Assembly: GCA_018332375.1 (NCBI GenBank)
Contig: BOPV01000001.1
Span: forward strand, 2,976,001 to 3,040,000
Reading direction: 5' to 3'
Origin: Roseiterribacter gracilis
GTDB lineage: Bacteria > Pseudomonadota > Alphaproteobacteria > BOG-932 > Roseiterribacteraceae
DNA length: 64,000 nucleotides
Below, piece by piece: positions 7,675-15,883 of the stretch. Within the stretch, counting starts at the first letter, position 1; each line of letters begins with the position of its first letter. A program made the translations under genes and the position numbers. Under the pieces are notes generated by a model that was not told the DNA's origin, made no database searches, and saw nothing but the letters and a program-made list of their open reading frames with translations.

Positions 7675-8820
7675 TTATTCGGCGGCAAACGCGTTCATGT
7701 GGGCTGGCGCGCTGCGGTCGGCGCGCTTTTCCGCCACCGCCCGTGCACGCAACAACATGCCGAGCCGCGCCGCTTCGGTTTCGAGCCGTGCCGCGCTGGC
7801 GCCGCCGAAACCAAGTACCAGACCGAAGCTGGGCAGCGCCGGATCGCAGAAATCCGACAGGCGCATCACGCCAAAGCCCGCCACCCGGCACGACGCCACC
7901 AGCTCGCGTTCCGCCGCCGCATGTTCGAGATCGATCGTCGCCGTGAAGGTCAGCGCATCGGCACGCAACGAGCGGCCGGGCTCGAGATAGCGCGTGATGC
8001 CGCTGCAGAATGCATCGAAGCGCACCGTCGCTTCGCGCCGCAGCCGGTCGAGATGCGCATCGAGCGCACCGCTGGTGATGAAGCCGTGCAACACCGCCTG
8101 GTGCAAAGTCAGCGTGTCGTTGCCGCTCAACATCAATTCAGCGAGCAGCTGTTCGGCAACGGCGGGCGGAGCCACGACATAGGCGAGATCGATGCCCGGC
8201 GCTGCGATCTTGCCGAACGAACCGACCAGCACGCTGCGCGGATGCGAGCCGGCAGCGGTGATTGTCGGATCCAACAATAGATTGCCGCCGAGATCGTCCT
8301 CGACGAACCAGCCGTCAACGCCGCTCGCCCAATGATGCAGCGCGGCGCGGCGCGCATTGCAAAAACGTGCACCGATCGGCGTCGAAGCGCCGAGACTGAC
8401 CAGCGCGAAGCGCGCCGTGTGCACGACACCGCGTGCGAGCGCGACCTGGATGTTGGTCGGATCGGCGCGAAACCCGATCGGCGTGCCGATGGCGCCGAGG
8501 ATCGCGGCGCGATGCAGACTATCGCCGGGCGATTCCACCCAGGCTTCGCGCGCATCGTCGAGCAACGCGCCGGCAACCAGGCGCAGCGCCGCTGCGCGCG
8601 ACGGCAAGATCAGAATATGTGCCGCGTCGATCGAACGGCCGAGCGTATCGCCGAGCCGCCGTGCCAGTTCCTGCCGCAACGGCATGTAGCCTGCAGCTGC
8701 GCCAGGGCGCAGCGCGCCGACGCCAAGCTGCGTCGCAATGCGTTTGTGCAGGCGTGCCCACGTATCCAGCGGAAAGACGTCCCAAGGCATATCGCCAGGC
8801 GTGAGCATCAATTCCCTCAT
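7675..8820 (-). CDS. MocR-type aminotransferase-fold protein lacking the HTH domain
   Basis: 381 residues from ATG at 8820 (MRELMLTPGDMPWDVFPLDT). The sequence follows the fold-type I aminotransferase half of MocR/PdxR regulators: FPLDTWARLHKR, GYMPLRQELARRL, WFVEDDLGG, and SFGKIAAPGIDLAYVV, whose Lys is the expected PLP Schiff-base residue. The GntR winged helix that normally precedes this in MocR proteins is absent. The 101 bases upstream are too short to encode it, and the next gene reads on the same strand. It could be a free-standing aminotransferase-like enzyme or an effector-binding partner of the adjacent GlxA regulator. Substrate is unknown. Confidence 0.7.
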   Translation of the reverse strand: MRELMLTPGDMPWDVFPLDTWARLHKRIATQLGVGALRPGAAAGYMPLRQELARRLGDTLGRSIDAAHILILPSRAAALRLVAGALLDDAREAWVESPGDSLHRAAILGAIGTPIGFRADPTNIQVALARGVVHTARFALVSLGASTPIGARFCNARRAALHHWASGVDGWFVEDDLGGNLLLDPTITAAGSHPRSVLVGSFGKIAAPGIDLAYVVAPPAVAEQLLAELMLSGNDTLTLHQAVLHGFITSGALDAHLDRLRREATVRFDAFCSGITRYLEPGRSLRADALTFTATIDLEHAAAERELVASCRVAGFGVMRLSDFCDPALPSFGLVLGFGGASAARLETEAARLGMLLRARAVAEKRADRSAPAHMNAFAAE

Positions 8821-8921
8821 CGCGCGCCATCGATCATTCGGGCTGAGACGCACGCGGCATAGGCGAAATTCCCTCTGAACTGCCGATCGCAGCCAAAAAT
8901 CGACCGGACGAATACGGCGAC

Positions 8922-9932
8922 TTACGGCGCTTCCAGGGCGACCTGGCCGCGCACGCGCAGCGGTGCGAAATGGGCGCGATATTCGGCCGGCGTCATGCCG
9001 GTGCTGCGCTTGAACAGGCTGCGGAAGAAGGCGACGTCGTCGTAGCCGACTTCGGTCGAGATCGACTGGATCGCTTTGGTGTCCCGTTCGAGCATCGACT
9101 TGGCCGCTTCGATGCGCAGCGCCTGCAGATAGGCCGCCGGCAGCCGTCCGGTTGCGGCCTTGAAATGGCGCACGAACGTGCGCGCACCGAGGCCGCAACG
9201 ATCGGCCAAGGTCTGAGTCGAAACGTCGTCGCGATAATTCGCCTGCAGGAACGTCTCGGCGACGCGAATTCGTTCGTCGCTATGCGGCTGCGAGATCGGC
9301 AACATCGCATAGCCCGATTGATGGATGCGCGGCATCGGCAACAGCAACGCCTTGGCGCACTGCACCGCGACTTCATGGCCGCACAGTTTTTCGACCAGAT
9401 ACAGGCTGACATCCATCGATGCGTAGACGCCGCCGCTGCACAGCATGCGCTGGTCTTCGGTGACGAACAGGTCGGGACGCCAATTCACTTTGGGATAGCG
9501 CTTGGCGAAATCGTCGCCTTTCGCCCAATGCGTCGTCGCAGTACGGCCATCGAGCAAACCGGCTTCGGCGAGATAGGCGGTGGCCATGCAGACGCCTGCC
9601 ACATACGCGCCTTGCTCGTAATGGTGGCGCAGCCACGGCAGCATCGACGCGTTGTCGACCAGCCGAAGATCCATGTCCAAACCCGACGTCGACACGATGA
9701 GGATGTCGGTATGGTCGACATCCTCGACCGCGCCATCGGGCGTGACGACGAGGCCGTAAGAGCTACGGACGGGCTTGCCGCCCAACGTTACGGTGCGGAC
9801 GCGAAACGCCGGTTGGGTTGGACGATCGTGCAGCTCATTCCAGAGCGCACCGGCGGCGTGAAAGATTTCCACCGGCACAACTGCCGTCGAAGAAAGACCT
9901 TCGTCCAAAAGAACAACCGTCACATCCAGCAC
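8922..9932 (-). CDS. GlxA-family transcriptional regulator (DJ-1/PfpI + AraC HTH)
   Basis: 336 residues. The N-terminal ~190 residues form a DJ-1/PfpI (class I amidotransferase-like) domain, beginning MLDVTVVLLDEGLSSTAVVP and containing the nucleophile-elbow-like stretch GAYVAGVCMATAYLAEAGLL. The C-terminal ~110 residues are an AraC-type double helix-turn-helix (TLADRCGLGARTFVRHFKAA, SISTEVGYDDVAFFRSLFKR). This is the GlxA/FtrA plan: a ligand- or stress-sensing domain fused to an AraC DNA-binding domain. It is 101 bases upstream of the MocR-type aminotransferase gene and may control it. The ligand is not predictable. Confidence 0.9.
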   Translation of the reverse strand: MLDVTVVLLDEGLSSTAVVPVEIFHAAGALWNELHDRPTQPAFRVRTVTLGGKPVRSSYGLVVTPDGAVEDVDHTDILIVSTSGLDMDLRLVDNASMLPWLRHHYEQGAYVAGVCMATAYLAEAGLLDGRTATTHWAKGDDFAKRYPKVNWRPDLFVTEDQRMLCSGGVYASMDVSLYLVEKLCGHEVAVQCAKALLLPMPRIHQSGYAMLPISQPHSDERIRVAETFLQANYRDDVSTQTLADRCGLGARTFVRHFKAATGRLPAAYLQALRIEAAKSMLERDTKAIQSISTEVGYDDVAFFRSLFKRSTGMTPAEYRAHFAPLRVRGQVALEAP

Positions 9933-9972
9933 GAACTACTCCTTACGTCCTCGTCTTTTCACGGCTGCGATC

Positions 9973-10242
9973 TCAGCCCGCGGTGAGCGGGCAGATCCGG
10001 GTCACGACTTCCGAAATGCGCGTCGCGGGGAAGCCGCTGATGCGCGCATGTTCTTTAATCACTGCTTCGTCCTTGGCCAGGTAGATGCAGAACGTCTTGT
10101 CCTTCGCCACGAACGACTCGACCCACTGCACGCCGTCCAGTTTCGCCAGCGCGTCGTTCGACGTCTGCGCAGCACCTTTGAGTTGCTCGGCGTTCAGCGT
10201 GTCGACGCCCGGGATGTCTCGCTCGATCACATACTTCTTCAT
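9973..10242 (-). CDS. DUF4242 family small protein
   Basis: 89 residues, ATG at 10242, preceded by a strong ribosome-binding site (GGAGGA about 6 bases upstream). The sequence MKKYVIERDIPGVDTLNAEQ with WVESFVAKDKTFCIYLAKDE and ISGFPATRISEVVTRICPLT matches the DUF4242 (SCO4226-like) family, small ferredoxin-like-fold proteins. One member binds nickel, but no general function is established. It lies 40 bases before the GlxA regulator gene and reads in the same direction, so co-expression with it is possible. Confidence 0.85.
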   Translation of the reverse strand: MKKYVIERDIPGVDTLNAEQLKGAAQTSNDALAKLDGVQWVESFVAKDKTFCIYLAKDEAVIKEHARISGFPATRISEVVTRICPLTAG

Positions 10243-10390
10243 GGTTCATTCCTCCGTTGTGGGGAGCGGGAACCTGCAGTTTCGCCAGTCCCAGAGGAAG
10301 GAGGCGATCCAGACAACAAGCAGGGGTGATCATGCAGCAGGACCATTGGACGTCGTTCGTCGTGACGCGCGATCCGTTACTAGAAATCGT

Positions 10391-11395
10391 TCAGCCGGAT
10401 CGTGCGGGTACGGGCACGCGAAAAATCGGGTTGTTGCCGACACGCAGAAACGACAAGCGGTCTTCGGCCGGCGACAGCAAAACACGATGCGTATTCAGCC
10501 AATCGGCGCCGATGACGAACTCGTGATCGGTCTCGGTAACGATGTGGCTGCCGGTGTAGATGCGTTTGTCCGGACGATCGCTGAGGATGGCGAAGCGCGG
10601 CGCATCCAACGTCTCATCTTCAAATGCAAATCGCCGAAAGCGGCGATTTTCCAACAGCACCGGCTGTCCGTCGACGCCGCGCGTCGTACCGACCTGCACG
10701 CTGTTGCCGTCATTCGCATCGATACCGAGCTGGTACAGTGCACGGCGCGCAACACTCGAAAACGGCGCACCGCTATCGAGCAGCGCGCGCAATACGACGC
10801 CGTCGAGTTCGATTTGCACGATGGCGCGATAGCGCTCGCTGTGCCGCAAGCGCGAAACACGCGCGCCATCGGGGGTCGGCGCGGTGCCGCGCGGATAAAA
10901 ACGCAGCGCAGAATTCGGCAGGTCGAATTCGACGTCCCAGTCCCACAGGAATTCGTTTCCCAGCAGGCCGGCAATGCCGGGGCCGAACCCGCCGCTGGCG
11001 AGCACCCACAACTGTTTGCGCGCGCGCGGATTTGGCAGGCCGTCGAGTTCCATGCCCGGCTGCACCGCAAGCTCAACTGGCAGCGGGCCGCCGATGCCAC
11101 GCGCTGTGAAGTTGGTGCGACGCAGATCGAGCGCGATCGCGTCCGCGACGGTGCGGTCCAGCACCGAGCGGGTGGATCCGGTATCGACCAGGAACCGCAA
11201 CTCGTGACCGCGCACGCGCGCAAGAACGGTGGGGCGGCCGCCAATATCGGCCGAGGCCGGCAACGTGAAGATGCCGCCTTCATCGGCCTGTGCCGCACGC
11301 ATGCACGCAGCCGGCAGGACGTTCGACAAGAACGGCGCCGCGGTCAGTCGCAGCGCCTGTCGTCGTGTTAGCGCCTCACTCGGCGCCACGGGCAT
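10391..11395 (-). CDS. exported two-domain retropepsin-like aspartic protease (copy 1)
   Basis: 334 residues from ATG at 11395 (MPVAPSEALTRRQALRLT), which overlaps the upstream paralogue's stop by 20 bases. TRRQALRL with a following hydrophobic stretch suggests a Tat-type signal. Two retropepsin-like modules are present: LRFLVDTGSTRSVLD (DTG, first active-site loop) and LRALLDSGAPFSSVA (DSG, second). The end, IGADWLNTHRVLLSPAEDRL, is shared with the three neighbours. Both aspartates are intact, so a pepsin-like single-chain active site could form. It is the last gene of a four-member tandem array. Substrates are unknown. Confidence 0.75.
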   Translation of the reverse strand: MPVAPSEALTRRQALRLTAAPFLSNVLPAACMRAAQADEGGIFTLPASADIGGRPTVLARVRGHELRFLVDTGSTRSVLDRTVADAIALDLRRTNFTARGIGGPLPVELAVQPGMELDGLPNPRARKQLWVLASGGFGPGIAGLLGNEFLWDWDVEFDLPNSALRFYPRGTAPTPDGARVSRLRHSERYRAIVQIELDGVVLRALLDSGAPFSSVARRALYQLGIDANDGNSVQVGTTRGVDGQPVLLENRRFRRFAFEDETLDAPRFAILSDRPDKRIYTGSHIVTETDHEFVIGADWLNTHRVLLSPAEDRLSFLRVGNNPIFRVPVPARSG

Positions 11396-12389
11396 AGACG
11401 ACGCGCCCGCTTTGGAAAGGAAAGTCCTGGTTTGCATCGCTCGTCGGGCGGAAGACCGGGCCACCTTCGTAAGTGAACCACAATTTCCGTTCCCGCGATT
11501 GCACATAAACACGATGTGCGTTCAACCAGTCGGCGCCCAGCAACAAGTCCCAGCCGCCGTCCTGGCTGAGATGCGAGCCGGTGTCGCCACGCGTCTCTGC
11601 AATCAGATCTGCAATCGCGATGCGCGGCCGCTGAATTTCTTCCTCGCCGATTTTGAAGCTGCGGAATCCGTGCGAGCGTATGTCGATCGGCTTGCCGTCG
11701 ATCCCGCGCCAACGGCCCGACACAGCAAGATCCGGATCGGACGGCGCCACGCCCAACCGTCGCGCAGTTCGCCAGGACATCACAGTCTGTGGCGCGGCAG
11801 AGTCGAGCAGCGCCAACAACGACACGCCGTCGATTTCGACCTGCAGCATGGTTTGAAATGCGTCGCCGCCGCGCAGATCGACGTGATCGGGAACGGCACT
11901 CCACGGCGTCGGCGCGACGTCGCAGCTTTTGCTCTGGTACATCGCGACGCGCTTGTGCGGCAGGTCGAATTCGACGTCGGCCTTGCTCCAGAAATCGTTG
12001 CCGAGCACGCCCGCAATCCCGTCCGTATGTTGTGCTGCGGGCGCCAGCGCCATGCGCAAGTCACCTGGCGCTGTCGCGCCCGGTAATTCGAGCGCCGGCA
12101 CCGTCACGCGTTCGAGCTTCATTTCGCGACCGGCGCCATAGACGCGCAGACCCGATTTGTCGTCGCGCGGCAGCGACAGACGTTCGGCGATGCCGCGATC
12201 GATTTGCGTCATGTTGGCGCCGGTGCCGATCACGAAATCGACCTTCTCGCCGCGAATCTTCGCCGGCAACAGCGCGATCGTGCCTTGCATGCGTACGGGG
12301 AATTCGCTGATCCGCACCAAGGTGCATTCGGCCAGCGCCGGGCCGGCAAGCGTCGCCGCAGCCAACGCTACTGTCACAAGTCGAAGCAT
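11376..12389 (-). CDS. exported retropepsin-like protein with degenerate active sites (copy 2)
   Basis: 337 residues from ATG at 12389 (MLRLVTVALAAATLAGPALA, a Sec signal peptide ending at the Ala-x-Ala site). It aligns with its tandem neighbours throughout (ECTLVRISEFPVRMQGTIAL; LLLGADWLNAHRVYV; FTYEGGPVF). The first active-site loop reads FVIGTGANMTQID, so the catalytic Asp of DTG is Gly. The second reads LLALLDSAAPQTVMS, DSA instead of DTG. The first half therefore lacks its catalytic residue and the protein may be an inactive paralogue, for example a binding or inhibitory partner. Loss of activity is inference from the motifs. Confidence 0.75.
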   Translation of the reverse strand: MLRLVTVALAAATLAGPALAECTLVRISEFPVRMQGTIALLPAKIRGEKVDFVIGTGANMTQIDRGIAERLSLPRDDKSGLRVYGAGREMKLERVTVPALELPGATAPGDLRMALAPAAQHTDGIAGVLGNDFWSKADVEFDLPHKRVAMYQSKSCDVAPTPWSAVPDHVDLRGGDAFQTMLQVEIDGVSLLALLDSAAPQTVMSWRTARRLGVAPSDPDLAVSGRWRGIDGKPIDIRSHGFRSFKIGEEEIQRPRIAIADLIAETRGDTGSHLSQDGGWDLLLGADWLNAHRVYVQSRERKLWFTYEGGPVFRPTSDANQDFPFQSGRVVYARGAE

Positions 12390-12522
12390 CGTGTCCCTCG
12401 ATTCAAGGTCGAAGAGACGCTCGCCGATGCGGCGCACGCGCGATAGGTCGCGACGGTGACGGAGCGTGACGGCCACAATCGGCGTCACGCATTGCTGCCA
12501 AGCAGCGCGAAGTAAGCGTTCG

Positions 12523-13464
12523 CTATTTCGGCGGCTGCGCGAACACCGGCCCGCCTTCATACGTGAAGTAGACGCGGTGCTGCGAATTCGAAATCAGGAT
12601 TCGGTGGCTGCGCATGAAGTCGAATCCCAGCAGCATATCCGCTCCGCCGGAGCGGTCTTCCAGGCGCGATCCGGTATGGGCGAAGCCGGCAGTCATGCCG
12701 GACGTCAAACGCAGATTTGGATTCTTGATCGTTTCGTCGCCGATTTCGAACGTGTCGAATTTCTGCATCGCGCCCTCAAGTACGCGATTGTCGGCGCCGT
12801 GGCCTTTGACGCTGCCGGCCGTGCTCATGCCGAAATAGTCGGCGACTTTGCGCCCCACCGCAGTCGTGCTTGCGCCGGTATCGAGCGATGCGCGGAACTG
12901 CACGCCGTTGAGCTTCACCGGAATGTCGATTCCGTCCTTGTTCGCAAGCATCTCGACACTGTCGGCCTTTTCGGGCGCCCAATAGGCAAGCACCGCACCG
13001 TCACAGCCGACTGGCTGGAACAGTTTCATCTCGCCGGCTTTGAAATTCAGTTCGATGTCGACCTTGCCGAAGAAATCGAATCCCAGCACGCCGGCCAGTC
13101 CGCCCGGAAAGCCGCTGGCATTCACCAGCAAACGTTTGGGCGGCATTTTGATGCCGCCGATTTCCAGATCGTCGAACGTCGCTTGCTGCAGGCGAATTTC
13201 GCCGCCCATCCCCATCGCACGATAGGGTGCGTCTTCCAGCGACAAACCTGCTTTCTTGACCGTCTTCATGTCGAAGATGGTGCGAAACGCACCGGTATCG
13301 ATCAGCAGCCGGATTGGTTCGCCGCGCAGCTTGCCCGGAATGAAAGCCTGGTTGCCGCGAATTTCGAGCGGCAACTTTCCCATTTCGGCGAGTTTGCAGT
13401 CGCCGTGTGCGGTCGTTGCGACGCCGACAAACAACGCAACAAGGGCGGCGGTCTTCAACATCAT
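12523..13464 (-). CDS. exported two-domain retropepsin-like aspartic protease (copy 3)
   Basis: 313 residues starting ATG at 13464 (a second ATG follows directly), sharing ATGA with the stop of the upstream paralogue. A signal peptide is clear (MMLKTAALVALFVGVATTAHG). Both active-site loops are canonical: IRLLIDTGAFRTIFD and FRASLDTGASTTAVG. The C-terminal signature DMLLGFDFMRSHRILISNSQ and FTYEGGPVF is shared with the cluster. The two DTG loops about 140 residues apart suggest a bilobed, pepsin-like arrangement built from two retropepsin units in one chain. Likely periplasmic; target unknown. Confidence 0.8.
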   Translation of the reverse strand: MMLKTAALVALFVGVATTAHGDCKLAEMGKLPLEIRGNQAFIPGKLRGEPIRLLIDTGAFRTIFDMKTVKKAGLSLEDAPYRAMGMGGEIRLQQATFDDLEIGGIKMPPKRLLVNASGFPGGLAGVLGFDFFGKVDIELNFKAGEMKLFQPVGCDGAVLAYWAPEKADSVEMLANKDGIDIPVKLNGVQFRASLDTGASTTAVGRKVADYFGMSTAGSVKGHGADNRVLEGAMQKFDTFEIGDETIKNPNLRLTSGMTAGFAHTGSRLEDRSGGADMLLGFDFMRSHRILISNSQHRVYFTYEGGPVFAQPPK

Positions 13465-14429
13465 GGTTTGCTCGCAGGTGTTGTTGAAGGCGGCGCAAAC
13501 ACGTTGCCGCTGCCCTCGTAGGTGAAGAAGATCTTTTTGTCGGTGTTCGAAATGAACACGTGATGGGCACGCAGAAAGTCGAAGCCCAGCAGCATGTCGG
13601 TGTTGCTTTTCGAACTGAGTCGCGTGTCGCTGGCGGTTGATGTCGTATTCAGCGCATCGAACACGGTGAAGGTCGGGTTTTTGATCAGCTCGTCGCCGAT
13701 TTCGAACGTCTTGAACGCGTGGCGATACCCGTCGACCTTGCGTCCGTCGATGCCAACGCCGCTACGCTTTTGCGCGTCGGCCGCCGCGGCGGCGTCCATG
13801 AATTTTGCCATGCGCGCCGTCATGACCGTCGTCGTGGCACCAGTGTCGAACGTTGCAGTCAGCGGCTGTCCGTCGACGCGCACCGTGATCTGCGGCGTAC
13901 CCTTGCTGATGATGTCGACCACGTCAGCGCGATCGGGCGCCCAGTACGCCATGTTGGCGTCGGCGCAGCCGTCCGACTTAAACAGCACGATCTTGCCGTT
14001 CTTTACGTCGATCTCGACGTCGAACAGGCTGAAGAAATCAAAACCGAGAAGCGATAGCTCTTGTTTTCCGAGCGCCTTGTTGATGAGGAAGCGCCGGTCG
14101 GGAAACGGAAACCCGCCGATGACGAGGTCCTTCATCATCGCCCAGTCGACGCGACTTTCGCCGCCGACGCCGGTGACACGGCCAGCTTCGCGCGTGTCGA
14201 GATTTGCCGCTTTGGCGATCGCCTGGTCGATCAGCGTCACGCTGGCGCCGGTATCGACGATCATCTTGAATTTCTGTCCGCCGACGGAGGCGTCGACCAG
14301 CAACTGGTTGCCGCGCACCGTCACCGGCAGCTCGGCGACTTTTTGAAACTTGCATTCGGCGACGGCGTTCGTCGTCGCGAGCGCTATGGCCAAGAAAAGC
14401 AACGAGCCAAATCCGACCCTTGACCGCAT
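13461..14429 (-). CDS. exported two-domain retropepsin-like aspartic protease (copy 4, first gene)
   Basis: 322 residues from ATG at 14429. Further upstream the frame stays open but is antisense to the divergent FAD gene, so 14429 with its signal peptide (MRSRVGFGSLLFLAIALATT) is chosen. Loops FKMIVDTGASVTLID and LTATFDTGATTTVMT each carry DTG. DMLLGFDFLRAHHVFISN and FTYEGSGNVF mark the shared C-terminus, followed by a short Pro/Thr tail. It is first in the array, and its 4-base overlap with the next gene indicates one transcript starting in the 14430-14563 gap, which is shared with the divergent FAD gene. Confidence 0.8.
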   Translation of the reverse strand: MRSRVGFGSLLFLAIALATTNAVAECKFQKVAELPVTVRGNQLLVDASVGGQKFKMIVDTGASVTLIDQAIAKAANLDTREAGRVTGVGGESRVDWAMMKDLVIGGFPFPDRRFLINKALGKQELSLLGFDFFSLFDVEIDVKNGKIVLFKSDGCADANMAYWAPDRADVVDIISKGTPQITVRVDGQPLTATFDTGATTTVMTARMAKFMDAAAAADAQKRSGVGIDGRKVDGYRHAFKTFEIGDELIKNPTFTVFDALNTTSTASDTRLSSKSNTDMLLGFDFLRAHHVFISNTDKKIFFTYEGSGNVFAPPSTTPASKP

Positions 14430-14563
14430 GGCTCTCGTCCTCTCCAAAGCGCGTGTGTTGAGCGGCACGAAACATCGCAACAACGGAGCGATCTGAAAAG
14501 AGTGCTGGTTCACGCTGTCGAGACGCTTGCATACGGCGCCGGGATGCGCAGGCTGGTCGGCAC

Positions 14564-15883
14564 ATGCGTATCGTGATCCTCGGCGCGGGCTATAGCGGTA
14601 CTGCGCTCGCGCTTGAGCTGGTCCGGTCGCGACCGCATCTGCGTCCGACATTGGTTGAATCGAGCGCGCGCTTTGGTCCGGGCCTGGCCTATGGCGCGGC
14701 CGAAGAGCGGCATGCACTGAACGTGCGCGCCGGCCGCATGGGCGCGTTCGCCGACGCGCCCAACGATTTCGCACGTTGGGCAATCGGCACGGCCGACGAT
14801 GTGTTCGCGCCGCGCCCGGCCTACGGGCGGTATCTCGAAGCGTTGCTCGAGGCAGCACATGAACGCGTCGAACGCGTCGCCGGCCGCGCTGTCGCCATTA
14901 CGCCTGCAGGTAATGAATTTACGGTCCGGCTTGCGGATGGGCGCACGCTTGCCGCGGATCACGTGGTGCTGGCGCTTGGCAATCCAGCGCCGGCGCGCCC
15001 GCGCTTTGCCGACGCGTTCGGCGAATATTGGGTCAATGATCCGTGGGACGCGGTTGCGCGCAACAAATTGGCCGGGCGCGATGGTGCGATCCTGGTGCTG
15101 GGCACCGGTCTCACCATGGTCGACGTCGTGCAAAGCCTGCGCGCCGCCGGTCATCGCGCTCCGTTGATCGCCCTGTCGCGCCGCGGCTTGTTGCCGAACA
15201 TCCATCGTGCGCCGCGCGCCTGGCCGCCCTTTCTCGACGATATGCACGGCGCGCCGCTGGCCAAGATCGTGCGCCGCGTGCGCGACGAGGTCGATCGCGC
15301 AGCGACGCAGGGAGTCGATTGGCGGCAGGTGTTGGAAGGCGCGCGACCGTCGGTGCAAGCCTTGTGGCGTGCCGCCGATCCGGCGACGCGCAAACGGTTT
15401 TTGCGCTGGCTGCGTCCGTACTGGGACGTGCATCGCCATCGTCTGCCGCGCGTGCCCGCCGTGCATGTGACACGGCTGCGCCGCAGCGGCGTGTTGCGCA
15501 TCGAAGCCGGCCGCATCATCGCGGCCGAACGCGCCCGCGATTCGGTGCGGCTGACGGTTGCGCTACGCGGCGGCGGCGAGATCGAGCATCGCGTGGCCGG
15601 CGGCATCAATTGCACCGGCCCCGATCACGACTATGCGCGCAGCGAAGATCCGTTGCTGCAGCAGCTGCTGCGTGATCGCATGATCGCGTGCGATCCGTTT
15701 GGCTTGGGTTTGGTCGTCGACACGGCCTGGCGCGTCGTCGACGGACTTGGAAAGGCCCAGCCGCAAATCAGCGCGCTGGGCCCACCCACACGCGGCGCGG
15801 TGTGGGAAATCACATCCGTGCCGGATATTCGCGAGCAGGTGGCCGAGCTGGCCGACCGCCTGCTTGCAGACGTGCCCGCCTAG
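14564..15883 (+). CDS. FAD/NAD(P)-binding protein (NAD_binding_9 / YdhS-like)
   Basis: 439 residues from ATG at 14564. It opens with the dinucleotide-binding motif [20 protein letters not shown] (GxGxxG) and continues [23 protein letters not shown], a signature of the FAD-NAD(P)-binding (pfam13454-like) group. A second nucleotide-binding segment is [20 protein letters not shown] (~190). [12 protein letters not shown] near residue 350 fits the family end. Redox partner and substrate are unknown. It diverges from the retropepsin array and ends 4 bases into the stop region of the convergent chemotaxis-receptor gene. Confidence 0.8.
   Translation: MRIVILGAGYSGTALALELVRSRPHLRPTLVESSARFGPGLAYGAAEERHALNVRAGRMGAFADAPNDFARWAIGTADDVFAPRPAYGRYLEALLEAAHERVERVAGRAVAITPAGNEFTVRLADGRTLAADHVVLALGNPAPARPRFADAFGEYWVNDPWDAVARNKLAGRDGAILVLGTGLTMVDVVQSLRAAGHRAPLIALSRRGLLPNIHRAPRAWPPFLDDMHGAPLAKIVRRVRDEVDRAATQGVDWRQVLEGARPSVQALWRAADPATRKRFLRWLRPYWDVHRHRLPRVPAVHVTRLRRSGVLRIEAGRIIAAERARDSVRLTVALRGGGEIEHRVAGGINCTGPDHDYARSEDPLLQQLLRDRMIACDPFGLGLVVDTAWRVVDGLGKAQPQISALGPPTRGAVWEITSVPDIREQVAELADRLLADVPA

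Noticed and set aside
12466..13521. Plus-strand frame of 351 codons across the retropepsin array
   Set aside because: Antisense to two motif-complete retropepsin-like genes with signal peptides and coupled starts; no recognisable motif.
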